From assembly GCA_008360955.1 (NCBI GenBank), contig LUCM01002257.1, positions 62,001 to 126,000 of the forward strand: DNA of 64,000 nt. Reading direction: 5' to 3'. Source of the stretch: Fasciolopsis buskii. Taxonomy: Eukaryota > Platyhelminthes > Trematoda > Plagiorchiida > Fasciolidae. The position numbers and the translations under genes were made by a program. How positions within the stretch are numbered: position 1 is the stretch's first letter; every line of letters begins with the position of its first letter. Shown one piece after another: positions 34,456 to 47,470 of this stretch. The notes under the pieces are model-generated. The model made no database searches. It worked only from the letters and a program-made list of their open reading frames with translations, and was not told the DNA's origin.

Positions 34456-37257
34456 TATTGATTTCCAGTTACTGCCCATCATGTATTAGTAACGGCATGG
34501 TTTCACCGTTTCTCTTTGTGGGTGGTCATCGTCGTTGTTCTTGGTTAATTATGATGTTATCGTGGCATTCTCAGCAGCTGCAGAGGAGCCAGAGCCACGT
34601 AAATGCCGAAGCTCTGTATTCGGAAAACCGTTACAAAACCCACGATGAGCCCTGCTTATCGGCAAGTTTGATAAATCCAGGGCCAACACCCAGGACGCCT
34701 TAATGAGACTAAGTTCAATCGAATGAAGATTTGCCAATAAATCTGTCTCCATTATTCACCGTCACTGACCCATTCAGTGAAACCAAAGACGGCATTCCCG
34801 TTTGAACACTGCGCCTTTTTGATTCCGTAGCTAAAGAACCCCGGAAACGCATTGCGGATGCCAAGAAAGCCGTTGTCATTAATATACTGTAAGACCGATT
34901 GTCTTAACGCAGGTCTCGTATGGCGCATGCTTACCTTAACAGTTGTGACCACGGTTGCATTACCCTTATTCCCCTCTGCAAGATTAAATGCCAAAACCCA
35001 GATATATGACCAGTACAACGAAGTGGTGGCAGGCTGAGTATCCTCAATAGGATCGTGCGAACGCAGAGTGCGTCAGCACTGCGTGTACCTCAACGGCCCT
35101 GGGTGGTCACCGTTCAGTTAAACAAGGGATCTACGGGAATAAACCCACCCCTGCTGCAAAGCCCAAGCGCCTCCTATTCTCACTCACTCACTCTATCATA
35201 CTCAATGCTTCTATCATAACCCACCAACCTTGCTTCTGCTGTAGGCTCCGGACAATATCTTTCGAAGTCAACGGCCCAGTTCTATTCCAGATTCATGATG
35301 AGATGTCAGCCAAGGAGTTTATATAAGACAAGGTGACCACTGAAAGATACAATCCACACAAAACATCAAGAATTGCACTGACGAAACTCCCTTCTAGCGG
35401 AGCATAATGCGCTCATATAAATTTACCGCATCTAAAGTCGGCCATATTTCGGTTCCCTCCCACGCTCCTCCCCTGAGTAATAAGCTGCCGGTGCAGGGCC
35501 TTTTGATGGGCTTAACCACGATGATATCATCGTGGGATCAAATGATCTGTCTTCTACTAGCAACTGACTCCGCCGCCCAAACTTTCTTACTGTTTTTGTG
35601 TCCAGTGGGCACTACTAGGGCCCACTTGTAGCAGGTGGTTGCTCAACAGTTCTCAAAGTCTATACCCGCAAACAATTCGCGCAATCAGCCTCCCTTGTGC
35701 TTGCTTTGCCCATCCTTCTTTCCAACCCTTCACTCCACAAAACTTTCCAGTTAAGATTAAGCCCACTGATGATACTGACGCTCCCCCGTGCGCATTCCCT
35801 CTGCAAAACCGGTAAACTCGAAGCTTCATCTTCATTAGTCGTAGCTAGAACCGGTAGATTAGAATGAACGTTGCCCTCCGGCTCCCGTCAAACCACCCCT
35901 TGAACGTGCTTAACTTAAGTTGCCAGCTGTACTACGGCATAGCCAAGCAGATGATCGCCGTCTCACAGATGCTTTTTCATCTTTTCATCTTTTATCTTTT
36001 ACTTTATTTTATTAATGAAACAACAATGTGCATCAATTTTCAGGAAGGGAGCCGCGGCCTGCGGAGGGCTTCCACGTGGGGAAGTTGACCAGCGGTGGGA
36101 GGATTCGAACCCGCGACCTCCACATCAAAATGCCAGGACCTTATTCCTTTGGCCACCGCCGACCAATAACCTAATTCACCTGGCATATAACCCATCCCAG
36201 ATGCGTCCTCAAGCACTTCCTCACCGTCTCCAGCAACAGTGCCCCACTTACCTAAATCAGCCAAAACCCGTATTAAACGCGTTCCATTCACCCATTCAAT
36301 TAATCACACCACCTTGCGCATCAATAATCGCCGTCTGACATGGTCGACAATTTGAATTCAAGTAATTCATCTGGGCCCGAGCTTTCCGGAGATTTCGGAC
36401 CCTGAAATGCACGGCCGCCAACCAACCGTCAATTGCGATCACCCTTACGTAAGTGGCCCACTGTATTCATGCCTCAGCTCCCTTCAGGAACCCGGTTGCC
36501 AACTACCAATACGGTGCCAACAATTATTCAATGTAAGGGCCGACTAATTACCCTAAATGTTTGCTGCGCTCACTAGGCCACCTTATTTAGGTGCATTCTC
36601 GCCTCCCCAACACACCTTGCCCACTCTTGTACCCCTAAGCCCTCACCCAAACTATCTTTATCCGAATGGCCGCACGATTTACCTTTGTCTCCCCTCAAGC
36701 TACCTTACAAGCTCTAGATACCTGCCTGTCGTCTCCGAACCCACAATCTAGCATGAACCTCTTTCCTAAATCCCCTCTTTGTTTGTGACGAGCCCCAACT
36801 ACTCCACCTACCAAACACGTTTCCCCTCACTCCTGCAGCTCCCCAAAACAACTTCGGTCCCCACATGCACGTACACGCACATGATAACCGGCTTTCCGTC
36901 GACGTCTTCCAAAAGCTTCTTGCAATCCTCCTAGATTGCCGGTTCCGCATTGTCACTGTCACCATTCAACCACCGCACAATATTCTAACGCCAGTAATAA
37001 CATTTCCCCAATGCCGGAATCCTCTTAAACCCCGCTCAGTAACCCCCACTCGCTTTCTCTCATCTTGCGTTTCGGTTCGAAAAGCATCTAACGTAGACAT
37101 TCCCTGTCAACCAGTATACTCAGCTCTATTGTATTTACTCCTTCACCACAGGTATGCGTTCACGAAACCCCTGACGCACCGGATGACTGTTCTCTGAAGA
37201 ACCCACGTCTTGGATACCACGTGAACTTCAAGTTACAGTAGCTTTTATCTACTCCTC
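34456..37257 (+). other. LINE 1 first-ORF region, decayed
   Basis: Pyrimidine-rich DNA between the leader and the endonuclease, where CR1-like elements carry ORF1. The equivalent region of LINE 3 encodes a proline-rich open frame. Here only short proline/leucine/serine-rich frames remain (for example 36557-36751) and no domain is identifiable. A tRNA-like segment lies at 36092-36159 on the opposite strand. A CACTCACTCACTC run sits near 35182. Confidence 0.45.
36092..36159 (-). tRNA. tRNA-like sequence, probably SINE head or tRNA pseudogene
   Basis: On the minus strand 68 nt start GCGGTGG and end CCACCGC, a perfect 7-bp acceptor-type stem. A box B, GGTTCGAATCC (plus 36101-36111), matches the consensus exactly, and TGGCCAAAGG near the 5' end fits box A. 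The T-stem is partly paired. The anticodon arm is weak: a loop reading ATTTTGA could give a TTT anticodon (Lys), but its stem has mismatches and the molecule is about 4 nt short. It could be a degenerate tRNA or the RNA polymerase III promoter of a tRNA-derived SINE inserted antisense in LINE 1. No CCA or T-run terminator is convincing. Confidence 0.55.
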
Positions 37258-39630
37258 TTGAACTCGCCCCCTCCAAGTCATAAAATAAAAGATCTAGGAC
37301 CGACGGCAGCCAACAACTCATGTGATGTTATCCTGATAACAAAAGCCCGGTTAACCGGCCTCAGCTCTGCCTCGTTTTTGTTGGCGGGTTGCAATTTCTA
37401 CCAAACCGATAGACCAAATAGTGGAGGAGGTAGTTGCCTAGCCTACGCACAGCAGTCCACACAGCCTCCGTCCTCCAACATCCGCTGCTTGATTACATCC
37501 CCGACACCGTTTGGTTTCACATTCAACTTCCCCAACCCTCACTCTAAATAAGATGTATGTACCGACCAAGAAGCTGAAATAGCTCCCATAACTCATTTCA
37601 CCTAGGCATCCCGCTACCGCTCTAGTCTCCCTTCCAGCCGTGAGATAACTGCAGGTGACTATAAAGCCTCTGAAATCTGTTAGTCTTCTTCAAAAACGCC
37701 CTCAACCGTACTTGATTTCGTCCTCGAAAAGCATGTTGAATGATGGACTCAGCATGTGATCACGCCCACAAGGCTTCATAATGTTAAAGTCAGTTTCGTA
37801 CAGCATTCTTAATTTCAAGTCCTGACTACTAAATCCATCACAAACACCTAACATAAACCTAGGGAGCTTAGTAAGGTTAGTCCGCTTCCGGTAAAACTTT
37901 TGGAGGCCCAGAAAATCCCTAATAAAACTGCGGACATGCTACCTCTAACGCAAGGTGACCGCTTGCATCAAAACCTCCTACTGCATCTGAACCGAAGTTC
38001 AGAAGGCAAGACATGCCAGCTCTTTGATCGGCTCACCCAGTTCAGAAGATTTCCCACATTTTAAAAGCTTGTCTCTTAGCCCAACTAGTCGGCCATTCCA
38101 AATTTCTTTTTCAACACCTTAAGCATACAGCCCCATATGGAAATCGCGGAAGCATTCATTAAGTTCTTCTCTTTTACTCTCATTATCGACAGACTGCCCT
38201 GCTTGAAATCGATCCCATGCTGAATTCGGTTAGGTTATTCTAAATTTCATCCCATGTTGCCGATATCCTGACAGTGATGAAATGTGCCGGGCCATCCTAC
38301 AGGACAGATTCTAGTGGTATCCCGCACCGTTTTCCGCGCCGCCGGTTTAGACCTACTTCCGCCCCACTAAATCCGCTCGTTCTCCATGTCTGGGCTAATT
38401 TCCCGTCAAAACGGAAGACCTCCATAATTGTTTCACACCATAAAAAGGGTCTTATACAAGACCCTAAGAACAGTCTCCCTGCCCCATGGAAAATTTGTTA
38501 AACAACAGCTGGAATAATTCCTCACTAGTGACAAATTTATCAACCCCTCTTAGCGTGAATTCCTAAGGAACCGATCTTGTCCCATTTCTCATTATGACTT
38601 CTTGAATCTAGTGCCCCGGAATGCTGATACCCATAGCTCGATGGCCACAATCCTTTTAGAGGTCTCAGAAGCATCTGATGGCGTTTTCCGTCCCCAAATT
38701 GTGAACAAAATTATCATTTATCCTTCGTGATCACTTTCATGTCGTTAATATTAACGGCTGTTTTCCCCAAACCTGCGGAACTCCCGGTGAGGCTATTCAG
38801 GTAGTGTCCTTGGTTCTCCTCTATTCCTGCCGTACATAAGTGGCACCTTTAATATTCTTTTCACGGAATAGAACTTCTGTTCGCCGGTAACAGTAAAATA
38901 GTCGACCCTTTTTAAACTTATTCATTTAACTGCATCCTTCCACTTATTAATGAAGGCTTTGTCTTTTATAACTGGTGTTCCAAGTGGCCCTTGACGTTTT
39001 TTGCTGACAAAAGTACTCTGAAAACATAAGCAACATGTGCCGGAGAATCCCTGCCCACAGATTTGTACTCGTTTCTCCATCACACATGGTTAAAGATTTA
39101 GGAATCAGTAGTTCTGCTGCTTCTACTTTCATGAACAAATCCTGCATCAAACTGCGTCGCTAAAAGAACTGTGATCTGCAGATCTCCTTCAAATCCCACG
39201 CTAAGCCCAACCTTGAATATTGCCCAATGGTGCCCACGCATATGCGTACGGCTGATGAAATCGCAACCGAGATTGTGCAGCGGGCACTTACCGGGAATCT
39301 CGTGGTTCCTCATATAGCCAGATGCAGCCTCCTTGGTCTTAAACCGCTGAGGATTCTTTCAGCCTAGTCAAAAATCACTTTTCTTCTATACCTTTGCCAA
39401 GCTAATGTTTATTATGCTACAAACGTCATAAGTGAAGCCATCAGTTCCCAGGTTACACTCTTTACTGGATACGACTCGTTAAAAGTTCCCTTGACTGGGC
39501 TGTCGCTCACTGTAAAGTTATTTGCAGTTGCTTACTCCAGAAGGCGGAACAAAATTCCTAGTTTGCTGCTGTCATGCGCAACTTAGGCCGACTTCAAGAC
39601 CCAACTGGCAAATCCACTAGATTTCCAGCT
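37258..39630 (+). pseudogene. LINE 1 endonuclease-reverse transcriptase, decayed
   Basis: In sense order: endonuclease 'CDVILITKARLTGLSSASF', 'YQTDRPNSGGGSC' and 'EITAGDYKASEI' (37258-37680); RT 'SGIPHRFPRR' and 'SIIVSHHKKG' (38310-38450); 'EFLRNRSCP' and 'DTHSSMATILLEVSEASDG' (38555-38685); 'CVLGSPLFLPYISGTFNIL' and 'LLFAGNSKI' (38795-38900); thumb 'MVKDLGIS' and 'KSHAKPNLEYCPMV' (39085-39235); tail 'YSRRRNKIPSLLLSCAT' (39535-39580). The conserved endonuclease Glu (ITE) is now Lys and GDFN is GDYK. The RT catalytic ADD has become AGN. With many stops and frameshifts it cannot be active. The family assignment to CR1-like LINEs rests on the blocks 'HSSMATI...' and '..LEYCP'. Confidence 0.82.
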
Positions 39631-40622
39631 GCTCAACTAACTTAACACAAGCTTACTCCGGAATGGATGAGGTTGGAATTCCAGTTTATGGCCGAGTCTT
39701 TGCTGCAGTGGTCACCTGTAACTCTGGTAATTTAGCTTCACCTTTTATTACCTCGCGTTCTGGCACCTTCACGCTAACACTCTCTTTTGTCTCCCCCCTC
39801 CTGGTAGTGGATGCACCCTCGGTAACACGGACATAGATGAGTAGCTACTGTAAATCTCCGACAGTGATCGCACCAAAATGTCAATTAAATGGATCCGTGT
39901 CCTTATTAATTTCCCTGATTTCAAACATTCGGTCTCTCTATTCCACTACTTCCTTGTCATTCCACCCTCTTTACTGGGTTAGCGACGCTGAATAGGCCGC
40001 CCCTAACGACCGTAAACCTGCAGCTACCCCTAAAACGGCAGCTAATAAATCAGGCCTAATTATCGACTTTTACGCAATGGAAACATTATGTTGCAGGTCC
40101 GCCGCGACTTTATTTTAGCACATGAATCCTCAGGACTACTAACATAACGATAGCCATTATACCACTCGCACCGCAGATTCATTAAAAAACGGAATCAACC
40201 AATAAGAAAATGGATTAACTTATGCTGTTGTCCACCCCGCTCTCAGATTCTCGACATATCAGCCCATATGTCTACATTTTCAGTCCTATTTCCTTCACTG
40301 GGTCAGCATTGCACGGCAGGATGGTCATGACAGTGTTTAGAGTGACCAAAAAACAGCACCCAGTACTTCAGAATAGTCATCAACGTTTTTGCAACCGAAA
40401 TAAGTTACGTCATAGTGACACCCGAAACACCATTTCTGCACATCTCAGACAGGCTTCAGTCACGTGAACCCCATATTGATAACCAAGGCACCAGTTCCAT
40501 GCATCACCGAGGAAGCCCGGAAGGGCTGATTAAAGGCCCTGCGTATTACATTTCTAGGCCGCTGCGTCCAAATTCCAAGATTAGTAATAACTGATAGATC
40601 CAGGTGAAGAGCAATATTCACT
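39631..40622 (+). other. LINE 1 3' region outside repeat B
   Basis: Pyrimidine-rich, with no ORF that I can assign. It lies between the end of the RT and the start of repeat B and is probably 3' untranslated sequence of the same LINE. LINE 3 also has about 3 kb between the RT and its tail, which supports an unusually long 3' region in this family. Confidence 0.45.
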
Positions 40623-42031
40623 ACCTGCTCCCCTATATTTTCGTTCATACGGCCAAAGCTAGATATAATAATGCGCCTAATTCTGTGTACCTTTTTCAGG
40701 ATCATTAACCACCAGAACCACAAGCTGACATCCAAGTTATGGGCGCTATTACCGGTTCCATACTCGCAAAGGGCAACCCGAAATCTGTTATCTTTTCACT
40801 CATTCCGCGATGCTGCTGGGCAGATCTTGTGCTCAAGTACCGATCAGTTCAACCAAAATTACTCCACTGATCGCCGTGAATGCTATTACCCACATAAATT
40901 TTTAATAGTGCCCAAAACACGGCCGCTCATGCCACTGGAATGATGTGCGCATCCCCTCAACTTCCCGACTCGCACTACCAGATAAGACTTAAAACCCAGG
41001 CAACAGAAATACAGCAAAGAGAACTGTCGTGCCTAGTGAATTCAAGAACTGTGTTTACCCATGACAGAGGACTTTGTTTTCTGTCACACCTCTCAGTTAC
41101 GATGGAGGCCAGCCCCACATGAATACAATCACCAGTCTTAGGAGTACCATTCTCCCTCTGGACAAAAATCATCAAAAAGTCCGGCACAGTCTTAACAACA
41201 CTCTGCTCCCTGTTCATCATTTTTTCGACTCCATATTATTGACAAATGTTTCTTTTATTCAACTCTCATGAAGCTTTTTTGATAATGACTAAGTTCTATC
41301 CAATTATTATAATTCCATTGCTCTTTACAATCACAGCTAAATTCTTGTGCCCAGTACGCAACGAAAATGATGTCCGAGGATTCCGCCCATGTTTGAACCC
41401 CAACCTCTGCACTCCTCCCAGGTTTCCTCTTGCAAAATGCACGTGTTGCGATTAACCAAGGAATAAATCGTAGTCCGCTGCTCACGAACAGTCGCAGAAA
41501 ATCCCGCAGAAAACTGTAAAGCGACTTGTTTATTTTTGATTTTAAACTGGCGTACTTATGCAAACCATAATGAGTTATGGAACTTGATCCTGCTTTGAAG
41601 TCTGTTTCCGGAACAATCCAAAGTAGCACACATACCCATATCCTATCTGATCTCTGTGTTTCTGTTTTCTCCTTGTAAGAACTTCATCTTGATTTGTGCA
41701 TGCCTCCTGCAAATCGAGAAATACACATTAATATTATCATTGTCATTACTATTATTACTTCAAAGTTCGGTTCTCGTTTTACAGTTGCATCGGCTGCATG
41801 CTAGAGGATTACAATGTTTGTACAATTTGATGATTGTTTAGTTTGGCACCTCAAAAACATGCGGATCAGCCGTGTTTTTATCTGGAACTAGCATAAATCT
41901 GGCCAGGAGTCACCAGAACATTCCACTAACGGTTCTCAAGTGGGTTAACCCTGGCGAAGAATTTCGGAGGGCCGTAGAAAAGGCCAAAATCACTGAGGCT
42001 TGTGCAGGAAGTAAATGGACAAGTTAGGAAG
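40623..42031 (+). repeat. Inverted repeat B, left arm
   Basis: About 1.4 kb, nearly identical to the reverse complement of 55524-56931; paired positions sum to 97554 over most of the length. Six frames of 60-124 codons are the same in both arms, with one Arg/Gln difference noted near the outer end. Only the last ~60 bases at the inner end drop to about 75% identity. The arm contains the LINE 3' tail (to about 41760), followed immediately by the start of another 5' leader (41769-42031). Both parts are present in both arms, so the pair are duplicates of one locus, not two separate insertions. Confidence 0.88.
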
Positions 42032-44464
42032 GCGGCTTTTGCATGATGGTTTGTTAGATGATGAATCTTTCAGTTCAGCCCAAACCATTTCGCGTACCAT
42101 TTTTGAACATGTAAATCATAACAATGTTGTTATCTGTAGCTCGATAACATGAGCTTTCCAAGCTCCAGGATGGTGTCACACCAAATCGGAATCGTGAAGC
42201 AGAACTGCTGCAAAGCCAGCCAAAGTTTGAAGCCGCGATCCAGAAAATACCGGCAAAACAGCTCCATTAAACTTATAAGTAATAGGGTCTGGAGCCTTTC
42301 AGCCGCCGATTAGTCGAAATGACGACTTCTGAAAAGTCATCAGACCATTGCTGCCGACCTAGTAGGAGGGTAATAACCTTTGCTGAGACCAAAGTAAACG
42401 ATACGTAAAAGCATTTATTTTGACAGATGCGCAATTGCCGCGAATAGGCCGAAGATGAATAGAATGAGGTGCACCCTTATGCCTGAATCTTGCTTTCGCT
42501 AGCACCCACAAAATATAACAGGCTTCTTGTGAAAAATCATTTGGAGACGCCAGAAAGCAAACTGACAATTTCTACCAAACCCAAAAGCGCTTTTCAGCTT
42601 GATTCCAGAGACGTAAGAAACAGCAGTACAACAAATCATCCAAAACATAAGCGCGATCCTAATGATTTGCACACCGTAAAATTGATTTTCCACTGCGTGC
42701 CCAGGAACCTTCATGGGGCAGGTCGCAGAAGATGGGGGGTCCGATTTTCGAGGAACCAATGGATCTTAAGAAACCACGTGCATGTGCTGCTAACGGTACC
42801 CTTGGTCTAGTTATTGGGGAATGCTTGATAAACGCAGAACAAAGTAGACTACCTCCCAGCAACCGGTCCGCTGACCAGTTCCAGAGAGCAACATTGATGA
42901 CCGCACTATTATATCACAGGAGTGGGGAAGACGGGAAAACAGCGGACCGTGCATTAAGGCACATTAGTTTGTCGAACTTTCAAAATTTCGCTCGAAGGAG
43001 ACCAGGGGGCTCTGCAGCATGGGGCAGAGTGATGGCGTTTGAGTGGATCAGGCCTAAACATTGCATGCCCAGGGGGAATAAATTGCATAGAACACATATA
43101 TGAAGGGACTGGCCATCCGTTGCTGTTTACCAAAAAGGGATGAAAATGGCAAAAACGTAAGGGCAGAAGCGTCTTTTTGGTGGCAACACAGCCCACTAAG
43201 CCCATGCGACCATCTGCATTACCCCTTCAAGTGCTGACACGCAAAGAGGCCACTAGGATTTTAGTTAAATTAGAGAGCTGTTAAGCCACGGTCTCGGCTA
43301 ACGACAATTTCACTAGTCTGAGCAACGTGCAAATCGAACAAACGTAGCTCAGGTTTTCGTACTACCAGCGACTTGCGGGAAACAGTGAGCCACGGCCTAC
43401 TTCCAAACTCGACCGGTTGATATCGGAGAGAGGGTGGACATTCCTGAGACCATAAACAACGGCCCGGACATAGATACCCACCTGAAATTAATACCCAGAG
43501 GCAGTCTCAACTAAAATGCATAACATTTCACCGAAGTACCGAGGCGCAGTGGACACAGTTATAGATTTCGACGAAACGGAACTACAGTGGCTGCCCACCA
43601 AATCTAAGGCGACAGGAAAGATATTTGCCACAACAAATATCTTTCGAAAGGCACTGCTGGGGCAAAATAAAGAACCGACTGCCCCCCTTAATTCATGTCG
43701 CATTCAAGGTGTGTCGTGGGAATTTACTTGAAGCGGGTTTATAGCGGTAAAGGTTAAGATTAAGACGGAAAATGAAAAAATGTCATGAGCAATAGCATTG
43801 CACTGCCCAGAAATCCATGAGACAGACCGTCAAAGAAGAATACGGCGGAGTGATGATGACAGATATCTTTTCTGTCTGAATGTCAAGAAAATGCCTGCGG
43901 CCCGAAGAGACATCACTTAGTACGCAACAAACTAGTATGATCCAATGAGCTTGGTCTCTTCATGGCAAATAATAACAACAATATTTTAGCAAATTTGTGA
44001 GAAAGAAATGGAACGGGGTGGGACGCCAAGATGGTTAAATCACAAATGACGTTTTGGACTGTAAGAAAGCCAACTAACATAGCCCAGAAAAAGTTTTCCT
44101 AAAATCAGTCGCCCGAAGAAAAAACTCACGACCGGTGTACGCATGTGTTCTCCGGGGCCCCGGAATCAGAAAAATGGTCAGTGGCGCACGACGCCTGGAC
44201 CGAGGTAGGTGGTCGACGTCAAAGCGAGTTGCTGGAAACCGATGAGAGAGTGGCCAGTTGAACAACGGGTTTTATACAAAGGCTGGGGAGGACAGCAGCA
44301 GTGTTGGCGGCGAGAACGCCGAAAAGGCCAAACAAATATTTTGACGCCGCGAACTATAAGGCCGTTACCAGAACGGGCCACTTTATCGCACTCAAAAATA
44401 TTCTGGCGTAAACAACCGGTTTAACACATCTGTGGCAAATAAGTTGAAGGCTATCTACTACATG
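42032..44464. other. Unassigned region between repeat B and LINE 3 tail
   Basis: About 2.4 kb, purine-rich on the plus strand, unlike the DNA to its left. The frames at 42732-43103 (+) and 42499-42759 (-) have no recognisable domain. The strand bias matches LINE 3 sense on the minus strand, so this may be further LINE-derived DNA in minus orientation. A small perfect hairpin at 43616-43645 is listed separately. Confidence 0.4.
43616..43645. repeat. 12-bp perfect hairpin
   Basis: GAAAGATATTTG, a 6-base spacer (CCACAA), then CAAATATCTTTC: a perfect inverted repeat with 12-bp arms, within an otherwise unremarkable stretch. No U-run follows, and no second copy was noticed. Confidence 0.8.
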
Positions 44465-47400
44465 ATGAAGCAGAATTATTATTATAGTGTATATTTCTCC
44501 ACATCCGACAGGCATGCGCAAAGCATGATAAAATGTATACAAGGATAGCACTGTGGAGACATGGAAAACGAAAACCAGACACGACGGTGCAATGTCTGTG
44601 GTCTCACGATCCGAACCTGCAGTGTGATAGTTTCAGATCATAGCTAGATAATCCTTTGCGAAGAGTTCTCGGGGCTGACTATCAGTTGCTCACTGCGAGT
44701 CAATCTATGCTTCAGCGCGTCAAAGGTGAGTACTGCGAGAGCGAAATTTGGCTGGGAAGCAACGGCAAACGTTACCATATGGCCGGGTTTTTCAAAAATC
44801 AAGATGATTTTGTGGTGAAGATGAAAATCAATGTGGATGTAATAACGGATTGGAGATGAGTCAAAACCATACCGGTGGATGAAGGGCGGTAATTAACAAC
44901 ACTTGTGAGTCAATATAATGCTGAAGATGAAGCGGCGGGAAACCTTCAAGGTTGCATTGAACTATTTGCAGGACAAAATTACGTGAAGAATTGCGAACGG
45001 AGAGACAATGGAACTCACAAGAAGGCAACTTGACTTATGCGGTTGGGAGCGGGCTGTGATATGCGGCGGGAAGAAAGCCAGCACCTGTAAGAATTACAAT
45101 CAAACCTTAAATGCATGGGCCATGAAGGTCCTATGCGTTGCCCTTGTTTGATATTGGATACTTTGGTGTTCCATGTTGGTAGGGTTCTAGAGGTTGGAGG
45201 ATTGCTCGGCATTTCAGTAGTGTTAGTAGGTGTTTTGGCTAGAGATGATGTACCCAGGGCGGTCAATGGCGTAGCTTGGTTTGACTTGGGTTTACGCGGC
45301 CCGGTACCGGGGCGTCAAATCCAGATAGCAGCTTCCTAGCAGGGATACGCAACCAGCGCATAGGATGTGGTGGAGATTTTGGCGAGAGTTTACGTTTCAT
45401 CAGTAGTCACTGGCGAGCCTGGAGAAGAGCCGGAGAGAAAGGGCAGTCTGGAATTTGCAGGTGTCAAGGTGAGCAAACAAAAACGGAAAAAGCGCTAACG
45501 GTCAGTTTCCCACAAAGATTACAGAGTCCAGATGGCTGTCTTTAAACTTGCAGGAAGGAGTGTTTCGGTGACGGGACATGTGCAATAAACTTACCGTCTG
45601 CTTACTCCCCATAGGATATATGGCTCAGTCAGCCCTTGGCTGCACAGTCCTTATTCGTGGCATGTTTCTCCTTCGCAGATGCAGATTGCAGTTGTCTGAA
45701 AGGATGGCTGGCACAATGGTCAAGGAATAACTTCACTATTTTTTTGCGGAACTCGTCTGGCCTGAGGGCCTGCGGTACATGCAACAGGGAATCAGTTATA
45801 ACTGATCACTTGTAATCTACTGCCGAATTTCACTACTTCCAGTTGCCAGGAAGGGGCACAACTGAAATGGGTCGCCGGCGGCCACGTGGGCTGGATGCTA
45901 GGACAAGAGCTGCCACGAAAAGTCAAAATGAGGAAAGAAGGGAGAAGCGTAAGAGTGTTAGGATCAGGATTTTGTGCTTAAAAAGGACGATAGCAACTTG
46001 TAACCCAGTAGTTTCGGTAAACGTGCATGAATAATTAAGAAAAAAGACGACGGCAGTTGTTTCAGACGTCACAACACCCACTAGGTGAGCGGCTGGAAGG
46101 ACGGGAACATGTTAAAAACTAGAGGGGTGGGTGGTGAATCATAAGTGGACAATCTGATGCTCTACTTCTGCAGACCGTCCAACAAAGCAGCCAGATGCTT
46201 ATTTAACAAACAATGGCGGTGTGGGGTTTCCTCCTTCGCAGGGTTAGGTCTGGGTTGATGGCATACACATCCGATGCAGAAGATGGTCATTCGTTCGCAG
46301 CCCGTATATGCTTTTGTTGCCGGGCTTGAGCTGATCCCAGCAGAGACCTTTTTCCTAGAAGAGGAATGGTTGAGCCCATGCGTGTGCTTTTCATAGTTCC
46401 TCCGCCTGACCTTGATTTTCCGCGTTGTTTTTTTCGCAACTGCTGGGGGTGGTCTATTTTCCCACGTTCAAAAATGCTGAGGTAAACATGTTGCAGTTAT
46501 TTGGATTTTCGTAGGTTTGGGCTAATTACAGGGAAACGTGTGGATAAGCAAGCACACAGAGATTGGTTGCTTACACCGTAAAGCATGGACCAGTACGTAT
46601 GGCTCCGTCAACGCACTATCTTGCTTTCATCAGCCGGTGCTGCTTGAAACCTGCTAGTGTGGACTGGTTTCATGCGCGAGCACATCACAACTTCTGTGTG
46701 ACGACGAAAGTTTTTTCTTTTAAATGAAGCCAGGCTGAGTACTTAAAAAAAAGGTCTACTAGATTCGAGTTCGCAGGTGACTGGGGATTAAGACGAGCAG
46801 ATAGGAAGAGTAAAGGGAACCTTGGAGGTTTCCTCCGATGAGGCGTCTGCGAGAACGAAAACTATTTCTGGTAATACCCAGCATAAAGACGGGATCATTT
46901 TCGTTGTCAGAGTATGTAAACGTCAGAGAAATCTATGGGGAAAGGAACCAGCAGTGAGAAGACCGATGTAAGTTGAATTTACCGCGGTCATAGCTGCCAC
47001 GGAATCCAACATCCTTCTGCTATCACGAGCCGCAATATTACTCAGTGTTCTTGGTTGAGATTTAAGTTTTGGAGACGTCACCTTAGTAACTGCAAAACTC
47101 CTAAACCTACTCCATACGCCTGGTCTCTGAGAGATACGGGTCGTATATACGAATAAGGGTTAGAACGCTCAGTAGTCTGCGGACTTCGTTTTTATTAGAG
47201 CAACGTAAGACGAAGATAAGAGACGCAACCGTTGCTGCAGTGAATTCCACAGGAAAGAATATTTAACAATAAAAGTGTGCTCTATTCCTTGTTCTTGCTA
47301 TGTCAGTAGTGACAAGGAGCTTATTGTTCCGAAGAGAGTAAGGAGACTGATTTCTGAACTAAGGGGCTGAAATACAACTGTTGCCACTGATGAGACTAAT

Positions 47401-47470
47401 GAAGGATAGCAAGTTTGCCTTCGCAGATAGAAGCCACAGAGGCTCAAGATTTAGCGTTGAACATTGTTCC

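Larger units (their letters stand above)
34115..41768 (+). mobile_element. CR1-like LINE, plus-strand copy (LINE 1)
   Basis: The limits are inferred: the 5' edge is where the leader shared by repeats A and B begins, and the 3' edge is the AT-rich tail (ATTATCATTGTCATTACT type) ending at about 41760. In between come a pyrimidine-rich first region (34.5-37.2 kb), an endonuclease and RT (37.26-39.63 kb) and a 2-kb 3' region that includes most of repeat B. The minus-strand LINE 3 shows the same order and similar spacing. The sense strand is visibly C-rich and G-poor. All coding parts carry many stops. Because the edges rest on comparison of four partial copies, the total length is approximate. 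Confidence 0.6.

Noticed and set aside
47386..47410. Hammerhead-ribozyme core CTGATGAG (also near 32374, 33367 and 63594)
   Set aside because: None of the sites has the required GAAA after a short stem II hairpin together with a matching stem III, so they are chance octamers.
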